Positions 38,868-46,182 of a DNA stretch of 64,000 nt are shown here, piece after piece. Within the stretch, counting starts at the first letter, position 1; each line of letters begins with the position of its first letter. Below the pieces are notes generated by a model. The model did no database searches and was not told where the DNA came from. It saw only the letters and a program-made list of their open reading frames with translations. Location of the stretch: positions 186,001 through 250,000 of the forward strand of contig NZ_PPTH01000014.1 in the NCBI RefSeq assembly GCF_002954225.1, written 5' to 3'. Both the position numbers and the translations under genes were made by a program. Source of the DNA: Arthrobacter ruber (lineage in GTDB: Bacteria; Actinomycetota; Actinomycetes; Actinomycetales; Micrococcaceae).

Positions 38868-39590
38868 ATGAATACACACTCCTTCAGCACCAGCGCCCGT
38901 CGTGGACTCGCCGCAGTAGCACTCACCGGCCTCGGCCTCGGCGCAGCGGCTGGTGCAGCCAACGCCGACACGTGGGATCAGCTCGCGCAGTGCGAGAGCG
39001 GCGGAAACTGGAGCATCAACACCGGCAACGGCTACCTCGGCGGCCTGCAGTTCACGCAGTCGAGCTGGAACGCTGCCGGCGGCACCGGATCGCCGAATAC
39101 GGCAAGCGTCGACGAGCAGAAGCGCGTCGCGACCAACCTCCAGCAGATCCAGGGCTGGGGCGCATGGCCCGCCTGCTCCGCCAAGCTCGGTCTGAGCGGT
39201 GGCTCCTCCACGGCCTACTCCACCCAGCAGGCTCCGGCGCCGGTCCAGGCGCCCGTGCAGTACGCGGCTCCGGTCCAGGCACCCGTGCAGTACGCGGCTC
39301 CGGTCCAGGCACCCGTGCAGTACGCGGCTCCGGTCCAGGCACCCGTGCAGTACGCGGCTCCGGTCCAGGCACCCGTGCAGTACTCCGCACCGGTCCAGGC
39401 TCCCGCCGCCGTGGCTCCTGTCGCCCTGAGCGGCCAGACCTACACCATCCAGTCGGGTGACACCCTCAGCACCATCGCCGCCAAGCTCGGCGTCGCAGGT
39501 GGCTGGCAGGCCCTGTACGCGGCCAACACCGACACCGTGATCCACGCGGACCTGATCTTCACCGGTCACGTCCTGCAGCTCCCGGCCTAG
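38868..39590 (+). CDS. Resuscitation-promoting factor with LysM domain
   Basis: A 240-residue secreted cell-wall muralytic protein that helps dormant cells regrow. Residues 1-33 are a signal peptide ending GAANA. The Rpf transglycosylase-like domain is at ~34-105 (TWDQLAQCESGGNWSINTGNGYLGGLQFTQSSW) with catalytic Glu43. A linker of Pro/Val/Gln/Tyr repeats follows (five near-identical 10-residue units), then a C-terminal LysM (YTIQSGDTLSTIAAKLGV...) that binds peptidoglycan. The ATG at 38868 gives a proper signal peptide; a GTG at 38799 is possible but adds a poor N-terminus. Confidence 0.92.
   Translation: MNTHSFSTSARRGLAAVALTGLGLGAAAGAANADTWDQLAQCESGGNWSINTGNGYLGGLQFTQSSWNAAGGTGSPNTASVDEQKRVATNLQQIQGWGAWPACSAKLGLSGGSSTAYSTQQAPAPVQAPVQYAAPVQAPVQYAAPVQAPVQYAAPVQAPVQYAAPVQAPVQYSAPVQAPAAVAPVALSGQTYTIQSGDTLSTIAAKLGVAGGWQALYAANTDTVIHADLIFTGHVLQLPA
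39241..39390 (+). repeat. Five tandem 30-bp repeats inside the rpf gene
   Basis: Five 30-base units, with units 2-4 identical, the first differing by one base and the last degenerate. They encode the PVQAPVQYAA linker. The near-perfect identity at DNA level suggests recent expansion and a length that can vary between strains. Confidence 0.92.
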
Positions 39591-39621
39591 TCCGGCTCCG
39601 GTCGGCCTTCCGACCCGGATC

Positions 39622-39656
39622 ACAGAGCCCCCGTCTCCTCGAGACGGGGGCTCTGT
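39622..39656. terminator. Strong bidirectional terminator
   Basis: Perfect 16-bp inverted repeat (39622-39637 with 39641-39656, 3-base loop) between the convergent rpf and lipoprotein genes. Confidence 0.82.
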
Positions 39657-39668
39657 CGTCGGTACCGT

Positions 39669-40334
39669 TCAGCCGCAGGAGGTGGCGTCGACGTCGATCT
39701 TGAGGTCGTGCGCCACCGAGTAGTCGCGCTCCGGCGTCGAGAACGCCACGAGGATGTTCTCCGCGCTCCCGTGGGTCACGCCCTGGGCGAGTTCCACGGT
39801 GACGATGATGTTGACGTGGGCGTCCGGCACGAACCGGTACCCGTCGGCAGGGACGGGCGGGCCGATCGGCTCCTGCGGTGTGGTCGGCGCCGGCGTCGGC
39901 GCGTGCCCGCCGTGGGCACCCGTCTCAGCGCCCGGGTGGTTGTGCCCCTCCCGGTTGGCCGTCTGCACCATCGCGGACAGGACGTTCAGGCCCTGCGGGT
40001 CCCCCAGCGTCATCTCGCCGAAGGTGAACGTCTCCAGCGTGGGATTGTGGAGCATGACCGTGTAGCGCAGGCGGCTGTCGTCCGGCTGCACGCCGCAGAG
40101 TTCCGCCCCGTCGATGCCGACGTTCAGCGGATCGTCGCCGAGGTCGTCGCCCGCGAGCAGGGCCTGACCGCCGGCGGAAGGAGCGGACTCGGCGGGCTGG
40201 GCCTGGCCCGCGGTGTTCACCCCGAGCGGGTTCTCCTCGACGGCGCCGCATCCCGAGATCACCAGCGGGGCCGCGAGCACGGCGGCGATCACGGCGTTGC
40301 GGCGCCTGGGTGGCAGTGCAGTCAGAAGTTTCAC
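39669..40334 (-). CDS. Lipoprotein with His-rich segment
   Basis: A 221-residue lipoprotein. The N-terminus is basic, followed by a hydrophobic run and the lipobox LVISGC, so it is anchored outside the membrane through Cys29. The mature part has two beta-rich blocks (LRYTVMLHNPTLETFTFGEMTLGD and VNIIVTVELAQGVTHGSAENILVAFSTPERDYSV). They are split by a Gly/His/Pro-rich loop (REGHNHPGAETGAHGGHAP) that could bind metal. I do not recognise a named family; it may be a copper- or stress-linked envelope protein. That is only a suggestion. Confidence 0.72.
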   Translation of the reverse strand: MKLLTALPPRRRNAVIAAVLAAPLVISGCGAVEENPLGVNTAGQAQPAESAPSAGGQALLAGDDLGDDPLNVGIDGAELCGVQPDDSRLRYTVMLHNPTLETFTFGEMTLGDPQGLNVLSAMVQTANREGHNHPGAETGAHGGHAPTPAPTTPQEPIGPPVPADGYRFVPDAHVNIIVTVELAQGVTHGSAENILVAFSTPERDYSVAHDLKIDVDATSCG

Positions 40335-40448
40335 GATCAGCCCGTCCGTGTCAGCCGGCCGCCGGTCGGTGTGCCTCCGGCGCTGGTATCTGCACTTCGT
40401 CGCGCGGCGCCGTCCGGCTTGGTCCGGGCCGCTGCACGGGACGCCGGG

Positions 40449-41348
40449 TCAGGCCAGGTACTTGCCGCCGGTGACGCCCAGGACCTCCCCGGAGACATAC
40501 CGGGCGTCGTTCGAGGCGAGGAAGACGTATGCCCCGGCCAGTTCGGCCGGCTGACCCATGCGGCCGAGGGGCGTGCCCTCGCCGAAGGACTCCAGCTTCT
40601 CGCTGGTGGTCGTGGCGGGCTGCAGGGGCGTCCACACGGGACCGGGAGCGACGGCGTTGACCCTGATCCCGCGCTCCCCCAGCAGCTCGGCGAGACTGAA
40701 CGTCAGGTTATTCAGGGCGGCTTTCGTGGCGGCGTAGTCCATGAGGCTGGTGGACGGATGGTAGCCCTGGATAGAGGTGGTGTTGATGATCGAGGACCCT
40801 GCCGACAGGTGCGGCAGCGCCGCCTGCGTGAGCCAGACGGTGCCGTACACGTTCGTCTCGAACGTGCGCCGCAGCTGGTCGGCGTCGATGTCCGGCAGTC
40901 CTTCCGGTTGGGCGATATGGAAACCCGCGTTGTTCACGAGGATGTCCAGCCCGCCGAGACCCTCCAGCACCGCTGCGATGGCAGCCGGCGCGTAGGACTC
41001 CTCCCTCAGGTCGCCGGGCACCGCGAGCGCGGTGCGCCCCTCGGCACGGATGAGCTCGAGGCAGCTGGCACCGTCCTCCTCCTCCTCCGGAAGGTATCCG
41101 ATGGCGACGTCCGCCCCTTCCCGGGCGAAGGCGAGCGCCACGGCCCGGCCGATGCCGGAATCACCGCCCGTGATGAACGCGCGCAGCCCGGCCAGCCGCC
41201 CGTGGCCGGTGTAGCTGTCCTCGCCGTGATCCGGGCGGGGATCCATGCGTTCGGTGAAGCCGGGGTACTCCTGCAGTTCGGTGGATGCATCGACGGCGGG
41301 ACCGCGCGGATCCTCCTGGTCGAGCGTGCCTGACGGATCGGTGCCCAT
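40449..41348 (-). CDS. SDR oxidoreductase, general-stress type (YhdF/YhxC-like)
   Basis: A 299-residue SDR with the long N-terminal extension (~50 residues, EYPGFTERMDPRPDHGEDSYTGHGRL) typical of the glucose-dehydrogenase-like stress SDRs. It has TGGDSGIGRAVALAFAREGADVAIGYLPEEEED, NNAGFHIAQ, a Ser in NTTSIQGYHPS, and YAATK. The start at 41348 has a GAGGAA site. It is divergent from the type III PKS gene and shares its 90-base upstream region. In relatives such SDRs are induced by stress. Confidence 0.87.
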   Translation of the reverse strand: MGTDPSGTLDQEDPRGPAVDASTELQEYPGFTERMDPRPDHGEDSYTGHGRLAGLRAFITGGDSGIGRAVALAFAREGADVAIGYLPEEEEDGASCLELIRAEGRTALAVPGDLREESYAPAAIAAVLEGLGGLDILVNNAGFHIAQPEGLPDIDADQLRRTFETNVYGTVWLTQAALPHLSAGSSIINTTSIQGYHPSTSLMDYAATKAALNNLTFSLAELLGERGIRVNAVAPGPVWTPLQPATTTSEKLESFGEGTPLGRMGQPAELAGAYVFLASNDARYVSGEVLGVTGGKYLA

Positions 41349-41402
41349 GGTGTTCCTCACGGTGGTGGTCGGATGGCGAGGTGAACACTAAGCCTACTGT
41401 CA

Positions 41403-41431
41403 TTGTGTTTGGCGCGTCAGTCCTCTAGTAA
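41403..41431 (+). promoter_or_regulatory. Possible promoter of the PKS operon
   Basis: TTGTGT (41403-41408) and TAGTAA (41426-41431) with a 17-base spacer. The start point would fall near 41438, directly at the ATG at 41439, so the message would be leaderless. There is also no ribosome site before the ATG, which agrees. Confidence 0.35.
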
Positions 41432-41438
41432 TGGACCT

Positions 41439-42692
41439 ATGACAGTGATCCTGAGATCCCTCGAAACGGCTGTGCCCCCCACCATCATGGTGCAGCCCCA
41501 GGTCCGCGACGTCTTCGCCGCGCAGCCGGGCCTCACGCGGCTCGGCCAGCGCCTGGTCGGCGCGGCCTTCGACTCCTCCGGGATCGATACCCGGCATACG
41601 GTCCTCGAGGAACTGACCCTCGACGGGCCCGTCGAGGACCCCCTCTTCTTCGACCAGAAGGAGCTGCGGATCCTCTCGCCGAGCACCAAGACCCGCAACG
41701 AGATCTACGCCGAGCAGGGGACCACGCTCTTCGTCGAGGCGGCCCGGAAGGCCCTGGATGCGGCGTCCGGCATCGAGGCCGCGGACATCACGCACGTCGT
41801 CACGGTGTCCTGCACCGGGTTCTTCGCGCCGGGCCCCGACTACAAGGTGGTGCGGGCACTCGACCTCCCGCCGTCGGTGCAGCGTTACCACCTGGGGTTC
41901 ATGGGCTGCTACGCCGCCTTCCCGGCGCTGCGCTCGGCGAAGGCGTTCTGCGATGCGGACCCCGACGCCGTCGTCCTGGTGATCTCCGCCGAACTGTGCT
42001 CGCTGCACGTCCGCACCTCGAACAACCCCGACACCATCGTGGGATCCTCACTGTTCGCCGACGGCGCCGCAGCCGCGGTCATCTCCGCCCGGGACATCCC
42101 CCTGGACGGACCCGCGCTCAGCCTGGACCACTTCGAGACCGTGCTGACCCCGGTCGGCGAGGAGTCCATGGCGTGGAACATCGGTGACGAGGGCTTCGAG
42201 ATGGTCCTCGGCACGTACGTCCCGCACATCATCGACAGCCACATCGTGGGTGCACTCGAGCCCCTGCTCGCCCGCGATCCCTCGCTCCAGGGGCTGGACT
42301 ACTCGGACATCGAGCACTGGGCGATCCACCCGGGCGGACGGAGCATCCTCGACAAGGTCGAGGCCAAGCTCGGCCTCACGGAGCAGCAGCTCGTCCCCGC
42401 ACGCGAGATCCTGCGCAGGTACGGCAACATGAGCAGTGCCACGGTCATGTTCGTGCTCAAGCACATCCTCGACCAGCCGGCATCATCGGGCAACGACCGC
42501 ATCTGCTCGATGGCCTTCGGTCCCGGGCTGACCGTCGAGACCGCCCTGCTCACCAGGATCGGCGCGATCCCGGCCGACGGCACAGCCGTTGCCGTGCCGG
42601 TCGCGGAGACAGCCACCGATACCACCGATACCGCCGCTGTCGACGCCGTACCGTCGGACCTCGAGCCCATCCTCAGCGAAGCGGGAGCATGA
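41439..42692 (+). CDS. Type III polyketide synthase
   Basis: A 417-residue chalcone-synthase-like enzyme that extends a starter acyl-CoA with malonyl-CoA and cyclises the product. The catalytic triad is Cys157 (HLGFMGCYAAF), His297 (WAIHPGGRSIL) and Asn330 (RYGNMSSATVM). The GFGPG-type loop appears as AFGPGLTVE. The last ~40 residues, rich in Ala, Thr and Asp, are an added disordered tail. First gene of an operon with a methyltransferase and a flavin monooxygenase, so the aromatic or pyrone product is probably methylated and hydroxylated. Product not predictable from sequence. Confidence 0.92.
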   Translation: MTVILRSLETAVPPTIMVQPQVRDVFAAQPGLTRLGQRLVGAAFDSSGIDTRHTVLEELTLDGPVEDPLFFDQKELRILSPSTKTRNEIYAEQGTTLFVEAARKALDAASGIEAADITHVVTVSCTGFFAPGPDYKVVRALDLPPSVQRYHLGFMGCYAAFPALRSAKAFCDADPDAVVLVISAELCSLHVRTSNNPDTIVGSSLFADGAAAAVISARDIPLDGPALSLDHFETVLTPVGEESMAWNIGDEGFEMVLGTYVPHIIDSHIVGALEPLLARDPSLQGLDYSDIEHWAIHPGGRSILDKVEAKLGLTEQQLVPAREILRRYGNMSSATVMFVLKHILDQPASSGNDRICSMAFGPGLTVETALLTRIGAIPADGTAVAVPVAETATDTTDTAAVDAVPSDLEPILSEAGA

Positions 42693-42723
42693 GCCGACGC
42701 GGGACCACGGACGGACGCGGAGC

Positions 42724-43455
42724 ATGAGCCGGGCGAGGTTCCTCGCCACACGCGACCTCGACGCCGTCGAGGAGATGGACCGGCCCGACTGCGATCCCGT
42801 GGTACTGGAGCGCACCTACGCCCAGTTCGGCATCGTCAACGCCGTGGTGTCGGGCTGGCGCCGCACGTACACCTCGCTGCTGCGCCCCACGTTCTCACCG
42901 GACCGCACCAACACCCTCCTGGACATCGGGTCGGGTGGCGGCGACCTGCCCCGGACCCTGGTCCGCTGGGCGCAGCTCGACGGGCTGGCGCTGGAGGTGA
43001 CGGCGATCGACCCCGACGAGCGCGCCCACGCCTACGCGACGTCCCGCCCCGCCCTCCCGGGACTGTCCTTCCACCGTGCCCTGAGCTCGGAACTGGTGGC
43101 GCAGGGTGCGGTGTTCGACGCCGTCATCTCGAACCACGTGCTGCACCACCTCGACCCCACCGAGTTCACCGGCCTGCTGGACGACTCGGAACAGCTGACG
43201 CGACGCATGGCCGTGCACAGCGACATCGCCCGGCACCGCGTCGGCTACGCCCTGTTCTCGGCGGGAACGCTGCCGCTGCCCGGGTCCTACATCCGCAGGG
43301 ACGGCCTGACGTCCATCCGCCGCAGCTACACGCCGGATGAACTGCGTGCGGCGGTCGCCGACCGACCGGACTGGCGGGTGCGGACGGCGGCACCGTTCAT
43401 CGCCCAGCTGGTGCTCGACCGCCGGGACGCACACGGGGATGCCGGGCATGCATGA
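42724..43455 (+). CDS. Class I SAM-dependent methyltransferase of the PKS cluster
   Basis: A 243-residue methyltransferase. SAM-binding motif I is LLDIGSGGGDLPRTL, the acidic motif II is TAIDPDERAH, and the post-motif VISNHVLHHLDPTEF is the usual class I pattern. It is a soluble enzyme, unlike the membrane ICMT-type methyltransferases next to srs- or bps-type PKS genes. The ATG at 42724 has a GGAG close upstream. Its stop overlaps the next gene by 8 bases. It probably methylates the polyketide or its hydroxylated form. Confidence 0.86.
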   Translation: MSRARFLATRDLDAVEEMDRPDCDPVVLERTYAQFGIVNAVVSGWRRTYTSLLRPTFSPDRTNTLLDIGSGGGDLPRTLVRWAQLDGLALEVTAIDPDERAHAYATSRPALPGLSFHRALSSELVAQGAVFDAVISNHVLHHLDPTEFTGLLDDSEQLTRRMAVHSDIARHRVGYALFSAGTLPLPGSYIRRDGLTSIRRSYTPDELRAAVADRPDWRVRTAAPFIAQLVLDRRDAHGDAGHA

Positions 43456-44584
43456 CGTGATCGTCGTCGGCGGCGGACCCGTCGGGCTCTACACGGCGCT
43501 CCTGCTGCGCCAGGCGGGCCTCGACGCCGTCGTTCTCGAGCGCCGCACCGAACGCAGCACCCACTCGCGGGCCATCGGCATCCATCCCCCGGCGCTGCGT
43601 GCGCTCGAGACCGGCGGCATCGCGGACGAGCTGCGCACGCGCGGGGTCCTCATCCGGGACGGGGTCGCACGCAGCGCCGGCCGGTACGTGGGCTCCGTGT
43701 CCTTCTCCACCCTCCCCGGCCGGGAGAAGTACGTCCTCGCCGTCCCCCAGGCCGTCACCGAGGAGATCCTCGAGCGTCGCCTTGAGGAGGAGTTCCCGGG
43801 GACGGTGCGCCGCGGTGTCTCCGTGCTCACCACGCGCGACGACGGCGACCGTGCGCTGGTGGTCACGCGCACCCCGGACGGGGACGAGGTACTGGAGACG
43901 CGGCTGCTCGTCGCCGCGGACGGTGCGCGGAGCTCGATCCGGGACGTCGCCGGCATCCGCGCGCCGCTGCGCCGCTACCCGGACTGCTACGTCATGGGCG
44001 ACTTCAAGGACACCACCGACGACGGCGACGACGCCGTGCTCTACCTCGAGACGGGGGGCATCGTGGAGTCGTTCCCCCTGCCCGGCGGTATCCGCCGGTG
44101 GGTGGTCCGGGTGGGCTGCCCGATGGACCGCCCGACGGCCGAGGACCTCACGCGGCTCATCAGGGACCGGACGGGCGTCGACGTCGATCCCGACACCAAC
44201 TCCATGCTGAGTGCCTTCGAGGTGCAGTCGCGTCTCGCGGAGCGGTTCGTCGCGGGGCGCACGGTGCTGGTGGGTGACGCGGCCCACGAGGTCTCACCCA
44301 TCGGCGGGCAGGGCATGAACCTCGGCTGGCTCGACGCGGTCCGGCTCGTGCCGATCATCGCCGCATCGCTGCGCGACGGGCACGACGTCGCCGCCCGGCT
44401 CACCGTGTACGAGAAGGACCGCCGGGCGGAGGCGGCGCTGGCCCGGCGCAAGGCCCACCTCAACATGGCGCTCGGACGCCCCCTGCCGGCGCCTCTCCTG
44501 CGCCCGCGCAACGCCGTCCTGGCCGCGATCATCAGGAACGACGCCCTGCACGGCCGGGTGGCGCGCGCCTTCACGATGCAGTGA
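43448..44584 (+). CDS. FAD-dependent aromatic monooxygenase of the PKS cluster
   Basis: A 378-residue PHBH-fold flavoprotein hydroxylase. The GGGPVGLYTALLLRQAG dinucleotide motif is at residues 7-13, the DG motif is AADGARSSIRDVAG and the GD motif is VLVGDAAHEVSPIGGQGMNLG. Such enzymes hydroxylate phenols with NAD(P)H and O2. The start overlaps the methyltransferase end. It would turn a resorcinol-like product into a hydroquinone or quinone, as SrsC does in Streptomyces griseus; that parallel is an inference. Confidence 0.88.
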   Translation: MHDVIVVGGGPVGLYTALLLRQAGLDAVVLERRTERSTHSRAIGIHPPALRALETGGIADELRTRGVLIRDGVARSAGRYVGSVSFSTLPGREKYVLAVPQAVTEEILERRLEEEFPGTVRRGVSVLTTRDDGDRALVVTRTPDGDEVLETRLLVAADGARSSIRDVAGIRAPLRRYPDCYVMGDFKDTTDDGDDAVLYLETGGIVESFPLPGGIRRWVVRVGCPMDRPTAEDLTRLIRDRTGVDVDPDTNSMLSAFEVQSRLAERFVAGRTVLVGDAAHEVSPIGGQGMNLGWLDAVRLVPIIAASLRDGHDVAARLTVYEKDRRAEAALARRKAHLNMALGRPLPAPLLRPRNAVLAAIIRNDALHGRVARAFTMQ

Positions 44585-44615
44585 TCCCGGGTGGTTCCCG
44601 GCCTTAACGGCGAAA

Positions 44616-44675
44616 CCCCCGCGGCCCGCGGCCGTCGACACCTGCTGGTGTCGGTCGGCGCGGACGCTGCGGGGG
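44616..44675. terminator. Branched hairpin between convergent genes
   Basis: CCCCCGC (44616-44622) pairs with GCGGGGG (44669-44675), enclosing a 7-bp hairpin (44636-44642 with 44647-44653). It lies between the monooxygenase and the convergent membrane protein gene. Confidence 0.55.
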
Positions 44676-44691
44676 AAGCCTGGAACCGGGC

Positions 44692-45231
44692 CTACTTCTT
44701 GAAGAGGCCCTTCTTGACGTTCTCGGGACGCTGCATCTCGCCCTGCTTCGCTCCCATCACCACGACGATGCCGCTGATGAGGGGCAGGAGCCACTGGGTG
44801 GCCTTGAGCTGCGACTGGGCCTTGGCCAGCGCGTCGTCGGCACCGGGACGCGGTTCGGTCGCCCCTTCCGCACCCTGGTCGGCGAGTTCCCCGACCTTCT
44901 TGCCGAGGATGCCCGAGTACAGCGAGAGTGCCATGCCCACGACGGTGACGATGGTCTTCCAGACGGTGTTCGATCCGACGGAGTCCTGGGCCGCAACGCG
45001 ACCCTTGTTGCCGAGGATCAGGCCGATGCCGCCGATGCCGTGGATCGCGAAGGCCGCGATCTGGACAGGGGTCCACTTCGCCCAGCCGAGCGCGGAGAGG
45101 CGCGTGCGCTCCTTGGGGTCCTTCGCCTTGCCCGTTGCACCGTTGAGTCCGACAGCGCCCATCAAGGTGCCACCGAACCAGGCTGCAGCGCCGAGATCGT
45201 GGGCTGATCGTGCCAAAAGGTTTCCTGCCAT
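44692..45231 (-). CDS. Membrane protein of unknown function
   Basis: A 179-residue protein with about four hydrophobic helices (DLGAAAWFGGTLMGAVGLNGA, IAAFAIHGIGGIGLIL, VWKTIVTVVGMALSLYSGILGKKVGELA and TQWLLPLISGIVVVMGA) and a basic, Lys-rich end. The start has an AAGGAG site. No family name comes to mind, though similar proteins are common in Arthrobacter. Its upstream region is shared with the DUF3140 gene and carries the TAAGCAGGCTGAT element. Confidence 0.68.
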   Translation of the reverse strand: MAGNLLARSAHDLGAAAWFGGTLMGAVGLNGATGKAKDPKERTRLSALGWAKWTPVQIAAFAIHGIGGIGLILGNKGRVAAQDSVGSNTVWKTIVTVVGMALSLYSGILGKKVGELADQGAEGATEPRPGADDALAKAQSQLKATQWLLPLISGIVVVMGAKQGEMQRPENVKKGLFKK

Positions 45232-45264
45232 GACGTAGAGCTCCTTAGACGTTGGTTCGACGTA

Positions 45265-45302
45265 CCCTCTACATTTATCAGCCTGCTTAGGATTAAGCTA
45301 TT
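45265..45302. promoter_or_regulatory. Shared TAAG-type element between divergent genes
   Basis: Between the divergent genes lies AT-rich sequence holding, on the minus strand, TAAGCAGGCTGATAAA and a second TTAATCCTAAG. It resembles the element before the YegP gene, where the core TAAGNANGCTNAT is shared. Confidence 0.35.
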
Positions 45303-45368
45303 GCCAGCTTCATGGACGGATCGGATGTGATCCTGCAGGCGGAACTGCTACGAAAGGCCGGGCGGCGC

Positions 45369-45713
45369 ATGGCGAACGATACGAGCGATCTCGACGAGGT
45401 ATGGCCCCAGTGGAAGGAAGCGGTCAACATGAGCGCGTCCCAGCTCGAGAAATGGCTTGACACCGAGGAGTCGCAAGCGGTGGGCCAGAAGGAGTCGGGC
45501 TCCGGCGAGTCCGTGGGTCACGAATCGGGGAGGCGCATCGTCGAGATCCTCGGCACCCGGCGCGACGACCTGAAGGACGACGACGTCAAGCACATGCACA
45601 AGGTGGTGGGCTATGTCCACCGCCATCTGGCGCAGCGGCCCACCAAGGAGGACATCGAGTCCTCGAAGTGGCGCTACTCCCTGATGAACTGGGGACACGA
45701 CCCGCTCAGGTAG
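45369..45713 (+). CDS. DUF3140 protein
   Basis: A 114-residue hydrophilic protein matching DUF3140 (DLDEVWPQWKEAVNMSASQLEKWLDTEESQAVG ... VGHESGRRIVEILGTRRDDLKDDDVKHMHKVVGYVHRHLAQRP...WRYSLMNWGHDPL). The family is often next to DUF2945 genes, as here. Its function is unknown; the SAP-like spacing and basic/acidic helices suggest nucleic-acid contact in some descriptions. The ATG at 45369 starts the conserved part; the frame to 45312 adds 19 residues without a clear ribosome site. Confidence 0.83.
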   Translation: MANDTSDLDEVWPQWKEAVNMSASQLEKWLDTEESQAVGQKESGSGESVGHESGRRIVEILGTRRDDLKDDDVKHMHKVVGYVHRHLAQRPTKEDIESSKWRYSLMNWGHDPLR

Positions 45714-45758
45714 CGGATCCTCCACGGAACCAGCAAGGGCGCTACGTGTTCACCAGCG

Positions 45759-45962
45759 CTACTTCTTCGACAGTGCGCTCTCCTTGTGTGCCGCCTGCTT
45801 GCCGGACTTCGCGCTCTCCACCGTGTAGTACGGCTCGTCCTTGGATGCCTTGAACTTCTGGTCGTCGAAGGTGAACTCCTTGTCGTGCTTCTCCACGACC
45901 TTGCCCTCGGTCTCACCCTGCGGCGTGTTCCAGGTGACCTTGTCGCCCTTGCTGAATGACAT
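45759..45962 (-). CDS. DUF2945 (hypervirulence-associated TUDOR-like) protein
   Basis: A 67-residue protein of DUF2945: MSFSKGDKVTWNTPQGETEGKVVEK then EFTFDDQKFKASKDEPYYTVESAKSGKQAAHKESALSK. It is a small beta-barrel that may bind nucleic acid; members are also found in fungi as hypervirulence-associated proteins. It converges with DUF3140 across 45 bases. No ribosome site decides the start, but the family length fits. The 220 bases upstream (45963-46182) hold no gene I can support. Confidence 0.8.
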   Translation of the reverse strand: MSFSKGDKVTWNTPQGETEGKVVEKHDKEFTFDDQKFKASKDEPYYTVESAKSGKQAAHKESALSKK

Positions 45963-46182
45963 TGCGTTCCCATTCTCGGTATACGTGGTCGAGCAGTTCC
46001 CTCGACACTCTCATCCGCCGGGCGGAAAGGGAACCCCGGGCATCGGCCGGTCCCCGTGGGGTTCGTCCGACCCCATCGGTACCCGGGGTAGGGAAGGGTC
46101 CCGAGGGTGCGTACGGAGGGTACGGCCGGAGTCCGGCCCGGCCTCTGTGCGGAATGCGTCGCCCTGAAGCACGGGCCTTCCG

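Noticed and set aside
39241-39390. Regular 30-bp repeats that look like a CRISPR array
   Set aside because: The repeats are directly adjacent with no spacers and keep the Rpf reading frame as a protein linker.
38709-39623. 304-residue minus-strand frame over rpf
   Set aside because: It mirrors the linker repeats (DRSRVLHGCL) and covers a clear plus-strand secreted protein.
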